In this document: in pieces, positions 1 to 13,223 of the stretch
How the letters are laid out: each line of letters opens with the position of its first letter
Numbering within the stretch: the first letter of the stretch is position 1
Origin: Melanocharis versteri
Lineage: Eukaryota > Chordata > Aves > Passeriformes > Melanocharitidae
NCBI GenBank assembly: GCA_013397845.1
Contig: VZTG01008995.1
Coordinates: 3,107-67,106, forward strand
Direction of reading: 5' to 3'
Length of the DNA: 64,000 nucleotides
The notes under the pieces: generated by a model
Databases searched by the model: none
What the model was told of the DNA's origin: nothing
What the model saw: only the letters and a program-made list of their open reading frames with translations
Position numbers and translations under genes: made by a program

Positions 1-120
1 CGGGGTCCCGTGGGACTGCGGCCCGTGCAAAAGCCTGAAACGCAATCCACGCTGATAGTGATGCTATCCCCGGTTCGGGGTTATCTGGGGGTCGTGAGCT
101 CTTGCGGTTTTTGTTATTGC
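1..120. other. CpG-rich sequence at the window edge
   Basis: The first 120 bases are clearly richer in G+C and in CpG pairs than the following 20 kb. CpGs include the opening CGGGG and a CCGGTTCGGGG stretch. This could be the right-hand edge of a CpG island belonging to a neighbouring gene or to a distal SPATA13 first exon. No exon, frame or splice site can be defined, and too little is visible to decide. Confidence 0.35.
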
Positions 121-2365
121 ATGAGTGAGGGCTTGTGTGTACGTGTGGTCATTCCTGTTCATGTCTGATCTCTCAATATTAGAAATTAGTTACGATGGCT
201 GAGGAATGGTCGAAGTTGCTGAGGGGGATTCAAGTGTTGTCTGGGACATGAGGAGATGTGCTGGAAGCCGCTCATGTGTAGCTGGAGTTGTTTTGTGCAG
301 ATGCTCCACCGTCCTTCTCCTGTACAGCTGCCCATATCTCATCTCTCCTTTTCCAGCACAGGTCTGTGGCAATTCCCCCAGCCCATCCTTATGTATCACA
401 GCTAGTCTCATTTGGGATAGTTAGCTCACGGGATTTCGGAATTCATCACACAAGCACATTTTTTACTGTGAAAGTGAAGCCAGTGTGTAGCATTTTCTGC
501 TTCCTTTACACCCACAAACCCTGAGTCTTAAAAAGCTTCTGCCTCCTCAACTCCCTGAAACAGAAAATGGGGTCTCATGTATCAGACCAGAGAATAATCA
601 CCTCAGTGCTCCTGTAGGAAAAGAACAGCTGTGTGGAAAGATCAATAAACACCACCAGTTGCTTCAAAAGTCGTAAAATGGAATGACTCCACAAAATAAA
701 ACGTGTGGCAGGGGACCCTGGCTCCAGACACTGCAGGAGAACTCCTGGGAAATGCAGTAATTAGTGGGAAGTCTCAGACTTGTTTTCTTTCAGTGGTTCC
801 ACGCATAAAAATATTTGGTTTAGGAGATGAAATCACAGTGGCAGGAAGAAATACTTACCTATGCAAAAGGAAAGCTTGTTTGTGCTTAATGCATTGGAGA
901 AATGTTTCATGTATGGTTTATGTTAGTGAAAATAAAACACTCACAGTGCTGCCAAGGCCGCAGACCTCAGGTGAGCTGTGTATGTGCTGGCTGGTCCTGT
1001 GAGCTGAGGGTGTCTGGGGATGCTTTGGTTTTTTGCTCTCTTAAAAAAAAAGAAAGTGATAACCTGTTTCAGTGAAATTTTCTTTTTTCTACCTGCCTTT
1101 TCACATTACTGCAGCTCTTTGTTGCTGTAGCTCTTCATTCTGTTGTATAATCTGCATATTTCCCTAAGATTTCCTTCACTGCCAAAGAGAGAGGAATTAT
1201 TTGGGAAGGCCCAGCTTCTCCTTGATGGCTCTCTCTTGCCTCTCCATCACCACCTGGAGGCCCCTCTGTCGTCTTCGAAGGTCTCTGCTCCCCACCCCTT
1301 GCTCTCCTCAGCCTCAGGATGTGATGGTCCTTCCTCATTGTTCTCACATCTCCTCCAGCCCCGTCCACTCCTGCTCTCCTACCTGGATCTGGCCGCAGCT
1401 TTCATGCTCACTTTGGCCAACCTGTGTCACCTCCTTCCAGCTCTGTCACCACTTTGGGGACTGTTGTTTTTCCCAAGCCTTTCCTGAGAGCACCCTTCCC
1501 AACAAGTTTCCTAAGGAATGCCACGGGCTCCACAATGATGTCCTGTACAGGAGAAAGAGCTGCCTGGGGTTCTAGATTTGCTGCCAGGCAGAGTGTGCTG
1601 AATTCATGCAGAGCTCTGAGTGCATTTACTCCACGCAAGTTGCTGTAGAAGCGCCCAATGATCCCTCTGCCTGTACAGAGCTTAACATGAGAAGGGTTGT
1701 TTTCTTCCCTTCCCTTTCACGTTTCCTCTTGAAGATTTTTGATAGCTGTGTGCCCCTGAGCTTGAACCTTGAGATGATAGACAAATAGATAGAGATTGAT
1801 AGACAAATCCACCTGCCTAAATTGTTATAAAGCTAAATTGTAAAATTAGAATAATTTGTGTTGTGTAAGGGTTTGTATACCTGTGAAATTTTAACAGCAG
1901 AATTATGGCAGTAACTCAAAGCTCTTCAATGCACGCAGGGATTTGCAAGGGAAGTGGAAGGAGTGGGTGACACCCTACACGGCCCTGGATGCAGCGCTCA
2001 GTCCGTGCTGTGTGCCAGGACAGTCAGTCCCTCCTGCCACTTCCTTCCCCAGCTGTTCAGGCCCTTAATTCATCACACGGAAGCCTGCAGTGCAGCAAAG
2101 ATGAGCACGTCGTGTGATGTGTCACTATGGCAGTATTAGTAGTAGAGTGATCCTGGCTGACTTTACTGTAATGGCCAGTGGCCTGCTTTGAGTCTCACTT
2201 CTGTGACCTTTCGCTCTTATGGCATCTCATCCAAAGCTCTCTGAATTCCCATTCACCATGGCAGGCTTCCACTCTGCCTCGCTGCAGCAATATCACAGAG
2301 AAGAGCTCCAGGATCGAGTTCTTTGATTCTGCCTGGAATGAGCATTAAGTTCTTCTAAGATAAAC
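121..2365. other. Intergenic or distal upstream stretch, no gene seen
   Basis: No open frame here shows coding character. The frames are short, overlap on both strands and have no recognisable domain. A pyrimidine-rich stretch lies at about 1190-1480. A small imperfect repeat of GATAGACAAAT lies at about 1773-1811. I see nothing else. Confidence 0.6.
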
Positions 2366-2600
2366 CCTGAGTATCCTTCATCCAAGTAGTCAGTAAAAAT
2401 ATTGGCCCCAATAGCGAGCCCTTGGAAAAACCACAGTTGCCCGGCTGCCAGATGGATATAATGCCATTCACCACCACACTCTGGCCTCAGACATCTAGTT
2501 TTCACCCAGTAAACAGTGCACTTGTCCATGCCATGAACAGCCAGTTTTTCCAGGAGAATGTTGTGGTAGACATAAAATCAGGACTGTGCTGTGTGGGGCG
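2366..2600 (-). mobile_element. CR1 LINE fragment (reverse-transcriptase region)
   Basis: Read on the minus strand, this matches the part of the CR1 second open frame that in birds commonly appears in reverse as 'tattggccccaata...gagccc', followed by the 'attcaccaccac' and 'cagccagtttttccaggagaatg' blocks. Both landmark blocks are in the expected order and spacing. It is an internal fragment with no CR1 3' end. Its frame is broken, so it is a dead copy. The boundaries are approximate. Confidence 0.7.
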
Positions 2601-5362
2601 GACACTTGTCACACTCTGAACGAATTTCCTTGTTGGAGATACAGGAATCCTGGGAAGCTCTAGGAGAGCCATGTGTTTCTGCCTATGGACAGGGGTTTTG
2701 TCTCATGGACATGATGGGCTATGCCCCACATCCCGTGTGCAGGATGTGCACATGCATGGCAGCAGCATGCCTGGGGGTCTCACTGGCTCACTGCAACCTC
2801 TGCTGGGCTCAGTCACGGGTTGTCTAGAAACCCTTGGCAAATGGTCTAATTCCTCCTTTTCTGATCAGACTATATTTCTGGATGGAAGAATGTACTGTTT
2901 GAGCAGGGAAGGCTCATAAGGGAGTGTAAAACCAAGTTAGTTTTTCCTTGCCCTCTTCTTTCATGCCCTTAGGTGAAACAAATTGATGGGCATAATTCCT
3001 GAAGACATGGTGCACCAATTAGATGCAGCTCTCAGGGAGAGCTGGAAATGAAGATTTCCTTGTAGACATTATAAATTCTTTCCAAAGGCTTTTTCCTTTT
3101 TGTTGATTAGTACAATCAGCAAGCAAATCTCGAATGAATAACAATCAAATATGCCAAAGTTGTGAGTGGCTAATTGGTACTTGTTGCCTTTCTTCCAATT
3201 TGTGATGTCATTCCTGATGGTGGCATTACATGTCATCTGTTCTCAGAGGGGCTGTAAATCTTCCCAGAGAATCACATATTTAATTACATGTTTTTGTTTC
3301 TCCTCTCGTAAAATACCAACATGTTGTCCCATGAGGTTTGAAAAGAACATTGTCTATTTACTGTATCTGTTTCAGTCCCTGTTTCTCCTGCAGTTTTTGT
3401 CTTCTAAATATAACTGTCCTTTAGATTCCAACACACAAGCAACAGAGTGGTTTGCCAGTCCTTGATGTTGCTCTCTGCATATTCTGTTTTCAGAATCCTA
3501 GAAGAACATAAGCAGAACTAATTTCCAAGAATTTATGAAGCAGTTCTGATAAACTAAGGCTGTTACTCAGAAAAGAGTTGGTGCCTCTTAATGAGTTGCA
3601 TGAATGTTTTTCACATGCTATACTTAAAGGGAAGGGGATAAAGGGAAATTATTTATGATAATTAGAATAAGTTAATGTGACTATATCAGAAATATTTGTT
3701 GTTTGTGATGCTTGAAAAATTGTTATTATGAGCAAATGAAGATGCAGTATTTTTGTCTATTCCCAGCCTAATTAATAATTCCAAATATTGGAACTTCTCC
3801 TTTTTTATTTTTAAGGAAATAATAGCAGTGTAAAAGCAGATCAGCAGATCTGATGATCCAGAAGTTTTATATTTCATGACATAGTGTCATTGTAGTCTAT
3901 TCAACACAATAGTAAGTGTGAAAGACATAAGTATTTGCAGGAAAATAAAGTCTCTAGGAGCTGGACACCATAATGCTTTTCCTGCCTGCTGTGATACAGC
4001 AGACTGCCATACCTGTATGTGTCCCAGCTGAGGGGAAAAGGTCAGGGGCTGTGAGAAGGACTTGAATAAGGCCATGGAGGGTTTTAATTAGAGGATTTTA
4101 ACAAGCTTCCCAACTAGATGAGAATTACAGCTGCGGCTGAGCTCCTGTGGCAGTATAGAGCAGCAGCAGCAGCAATCCTCATATGCTTCGTGAAGCGTGG
4201 ACAGCTTTTGAATGGCAGTTGTGTAATGAATTGATTTAGTAGGGGCAGGCTCAAGAGCCTTTTCTCCAACTGTCCAAAGTGCCCCCATCTTCAAGGAAAT
4301 CAGTGTGTACTTTGCACTGCTGGGGCAGCAGACAGATTGTTTGCTCATGGAGAGACCTCTGGTTTTATAAGCCAATATATTCAAAGACTAGCCAAGACAA
4401 TGTAAATCCCCACCGTGTAAAACTAGTAACCCAAATTGCACAGCCTGACCACTGAAATGTTATTTTAAGCCTTCCTGGTCTGTTTTAGATTTAGGCAAAT
4501 TATCTGGCACAACTGACCAACTAGTAAAGTGAAGCAAAAAGAAAAATCGCACAAGTTTGAGTCTGCTGATTAAGGTATTTTATTTCTAGTTGTAACAGGT
4601 TTACTACTCTATGTAGAGATTTAGTGGCTGGCACCACTTATTGAAAGAAAAGAGATTTTTTTTTTCCACCTGCACAAAATTGTTCTTCCCTAGCATATTG
4701 TAGAATTGCAAAATGCTGAGATAAGCATGGAGTCAAGGACAGAACCTGGCTCCTGTCATGGTCTTAGACTATATTAATCTAAGAATGCTCTGACAGATTA
4801 CTGTATACACACAAGTGCAAACACACACATACGATCTTCATGACAAAACACTGGTACCAGATGTGGTAGATAGGTAATGAGAATGTGAAGGGTATTATGT
4901 TATATTGGTGGTAAGTCTTCTCTTTGATCTTCCTGGAAGAGTTTAAATAGCTCCTGCATGTTAAACCCTATGTGCGTGAGGAGAGGTGTGACTTCAGATC
5001 TCAGGGCTTTAAGAGTGCCCATTTAAGTGATTCTGTGCTGGGCGAGGCAGAGACTGGAAGAGCTTTGCAGGTGTATTTATATCCTTTGCCTATGAATTTT
5101 GTGGAAAAAAGGAAGCCAGATTGATTCTTTGGGCCATCAGCTGAGCCATACTGACCTTCTGTAGAAGAATCCATGAGGAAAAAGACCAAATATGTTTTGA
5201 CCTCCTCATAAAAAAAATATATATATTAGGATGAAATAATTTAGCTTTGAGGATCTCATCTCAGATGAAAATGCCAGGCTGAGAAGCTTCTCAGAGGAAA
5301 ATTACAAGCCTTTCTCTAGAGAATAGGTATCTGGTGGTGATGAATGACTAGGTATTACTGAA

Positions 5363-5400
5363 GGAAAAAGCCCATGGTGGGAAAAAGCCCATGGAGGAAA
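5363..5400. repeat. Short tandem duplication
   Basis: The unit GGGAAAAAGCCCATGG occurs twice in direct succession with a period of about 17 bases and slight variation. A further GGAAAAAAGC remnant follows. It looks like a small local slippage duplication. Confidence 0.7.
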
Positions 5401-8049
5401 AAAGCAGTGAAATCTACTGAGTTCCCCCCAGTAGGGAACAGTTTTTATCAAGAAGAAGCAAGGAGGTAAACTGTCTGTGACGCAGAATTCATTATCTCTA
5501 CAAGGTTTATTTTTCTATAAAAACACATTACAATTACTGTGTTTTCTGTCACTGATTCCTGGTCTGCAGCTCCATACAGAACAGACCTGTTAAACTTCAA
5601 GACAGGGAGAAGGGGTCATTTTTGCTCAGGGAACGACAGTCCTGTGGCCCTGCAGAGGCAAAGGGCTGCTTAATTATATACCACTGAGTGATCTCTTTGG
5701 GCCTCAGTGGTGTTTGCCCTGACTGCCACATTCGTAAGGACCATCACATCACTTTTTCCTCCTCCTGGTTCCATGATTGATCCCTGAAATGGCCTAACCT
5801 TCTTCTTTTCACCGTGCACAGCTACCACTCCTCTCTACTGTCATCAACTTCCTTATGGTACATGATTCCTCTTCACTTGGAACAGAGCTCCCCACACCTC
5901 AGCCAATTCTGCCTTCAGATTTGACTGTAAAATCTTACGAAGTTCAGAGTCAGACTAAAGAGTCAGTTAATTTCCCAGGCAAACCTCCTCCTTTACAAAT
6001 ACAAGCATCACATTTTCTGTTCTGTAGTCACGTGGTTATCAGTCTGTATTGGAAACACTCATTAATCATGCTTGCTAATGCAGATGAAATGTCTCATTTT
6101 GGTTAGTGTTCTGTTCTGGGAGAGAGACACTCCTTTGTATTATTTGGTCTTTTGAGAATTTAATTTTGCTGTTGTTCTTGAAGTATTAACATTGTATGTA
6201 GGTATGCGGTTCTAGAGGAGTTGTTTCACTTGTATTAGCTGGATTGTTTTAAACAGAAGGAAAATTGTTTATGGGTCTGAACTCCCCAATCCATATTAGT
6301 CAAATGCAGTGGTGATTCAATAGGAACACAAAACATGGCTTACTTTTGCTACCCAAAGTGTCATTACTTGAAGCCATGACAACAGATAACAACACACATT
6401 ATTGTGATAAGAAGAGTTGCTTGTCACATAATTTTAATCCAGCCCCAAGTGCAGTGTGAATTTCAGCAGCCAGTCTGTTGAACAGACAGAGCCTCCTAAA
6501 TCTCTCTGTACTTATACTGTTGAAACAGAGCACCCAGTTAACAAGGAACGCACCTACATCATTATGAAGAATTATATGTCTGAGATACTACATCATTTAA
6601 CATTCCTCTGTCTCTTTCCCTTCTTTGTCTTCCTGGAGGGAAAATGGAAGAGAAGAAGAATGTTATGCCTCTTGCTAATGAAAAGCACCAAAATTTTTTT
6701 CAAAATCCATCTTTGCTCTAACGTCTCTGTTCAGGACACCTAATCCTTGAAACAGTAAATTTTCTCAGTATTGCTCTCACCACATGTTCCATACCAACCT
6801 TTGATTTTCAATTTGACTAAATTTTGTGCATGTTGTATAAGAACATTTTAAGTCTTAAGTATGTTGACGTGTAGGTTCACCTTCATTACAGCTGTAATGA
6901 AGAGCTTGGTTTGATTAGTCGTTTGGTCTAACAATCCTGTTCAGCCTGAGGTTCATCAGGAGAGCTGAGGAGTACTCAGCACACAAGAACTGCAGAGAAA
7001 GGCTGGTATCTACTTTGTCAGCAGCTCATTTATCCTGGGTCCAACCAGGAGCAAATTCAATCCCTGCTAATACACACAACTTCCTCCAAGCTGTGTGTTG
7101 GCTCGGAGCAGGGGGAGGTGAGAGAGATTAACACTTGGACAGTATCACGTATATCTGAGATGTTTGTGTCACATATGGCCTCTGTACCCAAGTCAGCTGG
7201 GAAGTGCCTGACCTGCAGTTGCAGTGCAGTCTGTGGGACCACTGCTGCTTGGCTCCAAGGCAAGGCTCATTGATCTCATCTGGCATTTTTGTTAGACAGT
7301 CAGAATGCCATATTTGGCATTTCTGTATTTTTTGTCAAATTTTTATTTTGTGTTATGGAAATGCTTTATGGTCTCTGAAAACACACTGGATTTGGCTAAT
7401 TATGTTAAACAAATTTGAGAGCAGTTTAACTATGCTGTAACCTGGCTTTCCAACACAGGGCTTACCTTACATATGCTCCTGGCTTCTAGCACTGCTATTG
7501 GGAGGCCAGCTTTCCCATGGCTGTGTGCACAGGTAGCATCAAGTAAGAGTTAATGTGGTGTGCATGAACCAGCTGTCTTATTTAAAGCCAACTCATGTCT
7601 TTCATTCACCCAAACCGTTCTATTGGACTCACCCACCGAACTCTAGCTAAAAATGACTTTGACTTACCTACTAGGCCCAATCAGCTGCACCCTGTTAGCT
7701 TTAATAAGTAATTGATCATTTATCTTGGTCAGATTTATTATTTGTTTTCTGATAAAATTAAGGAGTAGAGATTTTCACAAATTAATCATCCCAATGGTTT
7801 CTATTTTATTTGTATTCTGTGGCTCTAGATTAAACTTGCTAGCACTACTTACGTATTCTGAAGGTGTTCTCTTTCATATGGCTTCCGTTTCCTGGGATGA
7901 GAAAATAAAGGAAGCTTTCATGCACGTGCGGCAGCAGAAAATTAGAGGCTGTCGTAATGTTCAAAGTTCAGATGTTCAGCAACTCACCCAGGTACCCTCT
8001 TGAGGCAGCAGTGCAGAAGCTGCTGAGCTTATCCCACATTTTGTCAGTT

Positions 8050-8075
8050 GTTTCCTTCTTTCTAAGGAAGGAAAC
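8050..8075. repeat. Imperfect inverted repeat
   Basis: The outer arms GTTTCCTT and AAGGAAAC are perfect reverse complements of each other. The centre is nearly symmetrical, so the whole 26 bases are close to palindromic. No transcription unit is recognised around it. Confidence 0.6.
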
Positions 8076-8380
8076 TTCTCTACAAAAGCTTCTGGATTAA
8101 TTTTTACCATGCCTAACATTGCTATGATGAGGAGTGTACTTCCTTATTCTCTTGTGTTTTCAGCTAGGTCTTAATTATGGTAATTTCATGTTTTACTTCC
8201 ATATGGAAGAACTGCAGCTAGGAGCTTCAAATGAAGCCAGGATCTGTCCCTGTACTATTGATGTTGCAGAGACTGAATAACAACCAGAACGCGTTTTCTA
8301 AGAAGCAGATAATGCTGCCTCTGGGCAAAATGTATGAGGAAAATGCTTCAGTCAGTTAACAGACTAAATAAACCAGATTT

Positions 8381-8434
8381 AAATAATAATGATAATGATA
8401 ATAATAATAGTAATGAGAAGAAGGAGGAGGAGGA
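8381..8434. repeat. AAT/GAT trinucleotide microsatellite running into AGG repeats
   Basis: An interrupted (AAT)n/(GAT)n run is followed directly by GAGAAG and (AGG)n. It is a compound trinucleotide simple repeat. Confidence 0.85.
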
Positions 8435-9555
8435 TATGCTAGGTTGCACCAACTAGAAAAAAATCAATGCAAGAGTTAAAAAGGAAAATCTTGTACAGAA
8501 ATCTTGTTTAAATGTAAATTCTTGAATGATACCATCAGTTTGGGATTTGGGCTACTAATGGGAAGAGTTTGGCTGTTTACAGTACTACAAAATTAATGTT
8601 TGAAAGCTGGCTTTTATAGATTACTGGGTTTCTGCAAAGTTCTGTCGTGGAACTTTGAATTCACTCAGAGCCAAAACAGTTTTCCTTTTGTTTTCGTCAC
8701 TTGTCCTTGCTTATGACAAGGGTCAGCATTTTTAAGTACAATGATTTGGAACTGTTTGAAGTAAGCTATTGCCTTGTTCCAGTGTGTTAATCAGGACCTT
8801 GTAATTAAAAGTAACCTCTCAACAATGAACCAAGGGCTCTGTGGCTCCTTGGCTCACTGCATGGTTTGTTGCTGTGCTGTTAAAACATTTTTACGTTGCT
8901 GATGGAACAGCTTAGCTATCCAGGAAGAAAATAGCCAAGTTTGCTAAATACCTCACTGTCACACACTTGTGTAACACACTGGAGAAAAGGTTAACATGGA
9001 ATTAATACTTCCTGGTGCACTGGCTGCTGAGCCAGTTGTGGGAAACTGATGGCATTCATCAGTAGGGCTTTCACTTTTCAGCTTGTAAGAAAGCTGAGAT
9101 AAATATGTTACTTAAAACCTGAATGACAGCATAAAATATGAGAAGCATCTAGAGAAGCTAGAAAACAAAAGATTGAGAACATCATGCTTTTAAGGAATTA
9201 TTTATTTATGATTTATGTATTACAGTCATTGAGATTTTAAAAACCAGGAATCCCCTCCTATGGTACAAGAAGCAAGTATGACCACCATTTAAATATTTGG
9301 GCAATAGTCCAGAAACATAACCTACATATCTGCCTATGTGTTGTCTTGCCAGCTGTGCTCCCTTTTCTCATTTTCTCCTGGAAACCCATCCTTCCTGTTT
9401 GTTACTTCACCTCTTTCAACACCCATATTTGGGAGGCTGGAGGCACCCACCTCTCAGCACTCTCCAGTGTGACTAGGTTTTCAAATGGACGTGGCATCAT
9501 CTGGGCAGGAGATTAAAATCAAACCAAAAGGAATATATTTCACTCAGGGTATGAA

Positions 9556-9582
9556 CTAATTATGGGAAATAATTATGGGAAA
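9556..9582. repeat. Short tandem duplication
   Basis: The 13-base unit TAATTATGGGAAA is present twice back to back, with one mismatch in the flank. Confidence 0.7.
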
Positions 9583-9804
9583 TTCAGTGAGATATGAGGA
9601 TATAGAATCCAAAGGATTAATACAAATAGAAGGGAAGCATAAAAATTTGTGGAAAAGTGCCCCAAGACTAGAAAACAGTGTATTCTGAATGCAGCCTGTG
9701 ATAGGAAGACTCTAAACTGTTGACTGCCAGAAGATGGGAAAATAAAATAAAGGGAAAATTTTTCTGTATTCATCTTGTTTCTTGTTCCTCCTTAAGCCAC
9801 TTGG

Positions 9805-9880
9805 AGACAAGAGAATTAGTTAGATGGCCTTTGGTCCAATTTGATGCAGCAGGTCCTTCCCAACAACTTTCTCTTGAGAA
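9805..9880 (+). mobile_element. Possible old CR1 3' end
   Basis: The words TAGATGGCCTTTGGTCC and GCAGGTCCTTCCCAAC resemble the 3' terminal region of older amniote CR1 subfamilies, which typically carries a 'TAGATGGACCTTTGGTCTGA' block just before the end. Only about 70 bases can be recognised and they have diverged, so this is tentative. Confidence 0.35.
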
Positions 9881-11189
9881 TGACATTCAGAAATATGGCT
9901 AAAGATTTTGTCCTGGATATTTCAATATTTATTTCCAGTGTACCTTTTTCTTTTTATTTTAAATATTGACATCTTATCTGCTATGTTTCACAATAGATAT
10001 ATTTATTGTATTTTATTCTATCAGCTGCATTTTATCTTCAGTGTAGGATACTGTCTTATTTATCCTGTTAATTCCGAACATATAATGTACTTGTTGAAGG
10101 TTTTACAATCTTCCCTATGAAACAGGGTCTCGTGATTGAAGAATACACATTAGCAGGTTTTGCTTTTATGGATGTAATGTATTGTGTCTTTTCTGCATGA
10201 GGGCATGAAAAAGAGAATGAGGAAGAGAGAAAGTTGTCGAAATTTTTTCATCCTGTTGTAAAGAAATCAAACTTTTAGGGTGGAGGACAGTGGTGGTTTT
10301 CGTGCACTGACACTAGCAGCATCAAAACAGTGTCACTCCCAAGTCCTACAAAGAATATTCCCGTGCTGAGAACTCAACTGGTACATCATTTTACCTTGGC
10401 AGCAGCAAGGGAATGCTGAGGCTTGGGCTGAGGAATTAATCTTCTCAGAGGCTTTAAAATATTGTTAAAAATAAACCAGGATCACTTAAAACATCTTGGT
10501 GGTTGTTAATCTGCTCCCCTCTGCATCTAGTGTCCAGGCCTAATTGCCTTGTATGACCTGGTGATGAATTGGTCTTATGAATAGTGCAGTGCCTGGATTA
10601 CTTTGCAGTTGCTAACCTAAATATTTGCAGGGGGGATTGCCCTTCTTTCAGGGCCTGCTTTGTATTGTGTGGGGCTGTTAAGACTGAGAAGCCTTAATGT
10701 AATTGAAACAGCAACATGCGGACATGCCTACTTCTGTCTTCTTTTCTTTTTTTTTTTGAAATTATTTTCTTACTGTTTTTCTGTGTTTTGACTATAGTAG
10801 AAGATTTGGCATGAACTGTTGGTAGGTGATCTGTGTATTCCATGTTTCCACATTTTTCAACTGACCTTCGAGATAACAAAAAGTAGTGAAAGAAAGGCTC
10901 TGAAAGTCAACTCTTGTACTTGTGGCACATATAGAGCATGTGAAAGATGTGTTGTTTTATTAACATGTCGTCAGTATGAAAATATTACTGTGTGTTTAGT
11001 GTCCAAGCCCTCTTAAGGCTTCTTAGTTTTGGTGAGACTGCTGGCAGCGGTTGCAAAACGCAATAGTAGTTTCCACGGAGGGAATGGTCCTCTGAAAACG
11101 TAACAGATTTCCAACCAGGAGCAATCAAAGGCAGAAATTCTGCAGCCACATGAATATTACCAGACGCTAAACCACCTCATGATGGAAAT

Positions 11190-12465
11190 CCTGGTTGTCA
11201 GGGGCAACTCAAACCATTCCCATATCTGCCAGAGAGACAACACTGCAGGCACTAGCAATCCAGGAGGTTTCTGGAGTGCACTGAGGATAACTTCCTAACC
11301 CTGGTGACTGAGGGGCCAATGAGAAACAGCACCCTGCTGGACCTCCCTGGGCTTGCAAACAAGAAATACCTGGCTGAGCATGCGAAGGCTGGGAGCAGCT
11401 TTGGCTGCAGTGATCCATAGTGATGGACTACAACATTCTTAGAGGAGGAAACAGGACAAAGAGCAGGATCACAGCCCTGGGCTTCAAGACAGCAGGTTTT
11501 GGCCTCTTCAGGAATATCCTTGGAAGATTTCTGTGTTATAAGGAAGGAAGTGGATCAAATCTTCCTGGAAGCCATTTCCAAACATATGAAAGACAAGAAA
11601 GTGATTGGGAGTAGTCAACATAGATTTGCAAAAGGGAAATCATGCCTGGTCAAGCTGATAGCCTTCAACAACAAAACGACCAGCTCCAAGGACAAGGGGA
11701 GAGCAGTGGGTCTTGGCAAAACTTTTGACGCTGTTTCTGATAACATGCTTCCAGGCAAACTGGCAAAGCCTGGCCTAGGCAAGCAGATAGTCAGGTGATA
11801 TAAAACTGGGTGAACCACTGGGTTCTAAGGCATGTGATCAGTGGCATGAAGGCCATCTGGAGGCCAGGCAGTAGTGCTGTACCTCAGACGCCAGTGCTGT
11901 GGCCAGTACTGGTTAACATCTCCATTCTTGATGGGACAGTGCACCCTCAGCACGTCTGCAGGAGATACAAAGTTGGGAGAAGTACCTGTTACACCAACTA
12001 GAGAATCTGACATACGATAAGAGGCTGAGACAGCTGGGACCATTCGTCCTGGAGAAGAGGATGCTGAGGGGATATTATTAATGTGCATAAATACCTGATG
12101 GGAGTGAAGCAGTAAAGAGCATAATGAGAATAGAGCCAGACTCTTCTCACTGGTATCCAGTAAAAGGGCAAGAGACAATCCGCACAAACTGAAATACAGG
12201 AAATTTCTGAAATTGCTGAAATACTGGAACAGGCTGCCCACAGATGTTGTGGAATTTCCATCCTCGTAGACTTCAAAATATTATTTAAAACTTGGCAGGA
12301 CACAGCTCTGCTCGCCTGCTCTAGCTGACCCTGCTTTGAGCAGGGGAGTTAAACCAGGTGACTTCCACAGGTGTCTTCCAACCTCCATCCTTCTCTGAGG
12401 GGGGGGCAGACTGGATGGTATCCAGAGGTGTCTTCCAACCTCAACTCAACCTGCCATTCTGTGAG
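11190..12465 (+). mobile_element. Decayed CR1 LINE copy, 5' truncated, with internal deletion
   Basis: Blocks typical of the 3' half of bird CR1 appear in order. They are the 'caggaggtttctggagtgca' block (about 11260), 'ccctgctggacctc' (about 11330), 'ggctgcagtgatcca' (about 11403) and the reverse-transcriptase region 'catagatttgcaaaagggaaatcatgcctggtcaa' (about 11619). Then come 'gataagaggctgaga' (about 12015), 'tggaacaggctgccca' (about 12226) and the 3' end 'aggtgtcttccaacc'. About 300-400 bases expected between the RT region and the 'gaggctgaga' block are missing near 12000. The terminal 60 bases occur twice (12341-12400 and 12403-12465). Stops and frameshifts show it is inactive. Confidence 0.85.
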
Positions 12466-13223
12466 TTGCAGATTGGCTGGAGATCAACTTGAGCAATGTA
12501 GTGTTATTTGCATTTCAGTTTCTCCTAAACTTTCAAACCACAAAGATATATTTAGTATTTTCTTCATTTTCTGCCCTCCCAGCACTATGATCAAAATCAA
12601 TATTTACATGGCAACACCCTAGATGAGCACCCTGGTAAGTGACCTGAGACCAAGAAAATTACTTGGACTTAGCCTTTTTTATAATCTTTACTTAAAGATT
12701 ATAGAAGCAGAGGAAAGTCCCCTTAACTTTTGTGGACCTTGTGTCTGACTCAGAAGGCTTAAAATTGTAAAAGCCTAGTCTTGCATAAGCAGAGCATGGC
12801 TCTGAGGAGTTTGTTTCCTCCTTTTCAGTAAAGGCCTTGAGCATAAGTCAGACATTGCAGAGCTGTAGTTCCATATTTATCCTCTCATACAGTTAACTTT
12901 CTTGGTACTGGTATCCCAGCAGAACATTCAGCTAAAATTAATTTCACTAATAATAGGGAATTCCAAAATGTCTGAGTTTCAGATTATTGCATGAGACATA
13001 ATATGAAGCCTCATACTTCATTATAAATTATTAATTAGGTTTTGAAAATGATCTTGGATATGTAAACCTATTATTAAGGAAATCTGCTGGCATTTCCACT
13101 TTTAAGTATATGACATTGCCATTAAAGATTCTCATTTTGATTATTCGTGGAATAACTATGAGAACTGTAAGACAGAAATTAATTTCTCTTTGAATTAGTG
13201 TTCTCTTGCATTCACAATTGCAG

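Larger units (their letters stand above)
2601..11189. other. Intergenic or distal upstream stretch, no gene seen
   Basis: This is AT-rich sequence without supportable exons. The longest open frames are under 100 codons, lack domains and are typical of chance. It holds several small direct repeats, simple repeats and a near-palindrome, listed separately, and a possible old CR1 tail near 9.8 kb. Confidence 0.6.

Noticed and set aside
11499..12303. Several frames of 60-138 codons on both strands
   Set aside because: They fall in the decayed CR1 copy. The plus-strand frames are broken pieces of its reverse-transcriptase frame and the minus ones are shadows.
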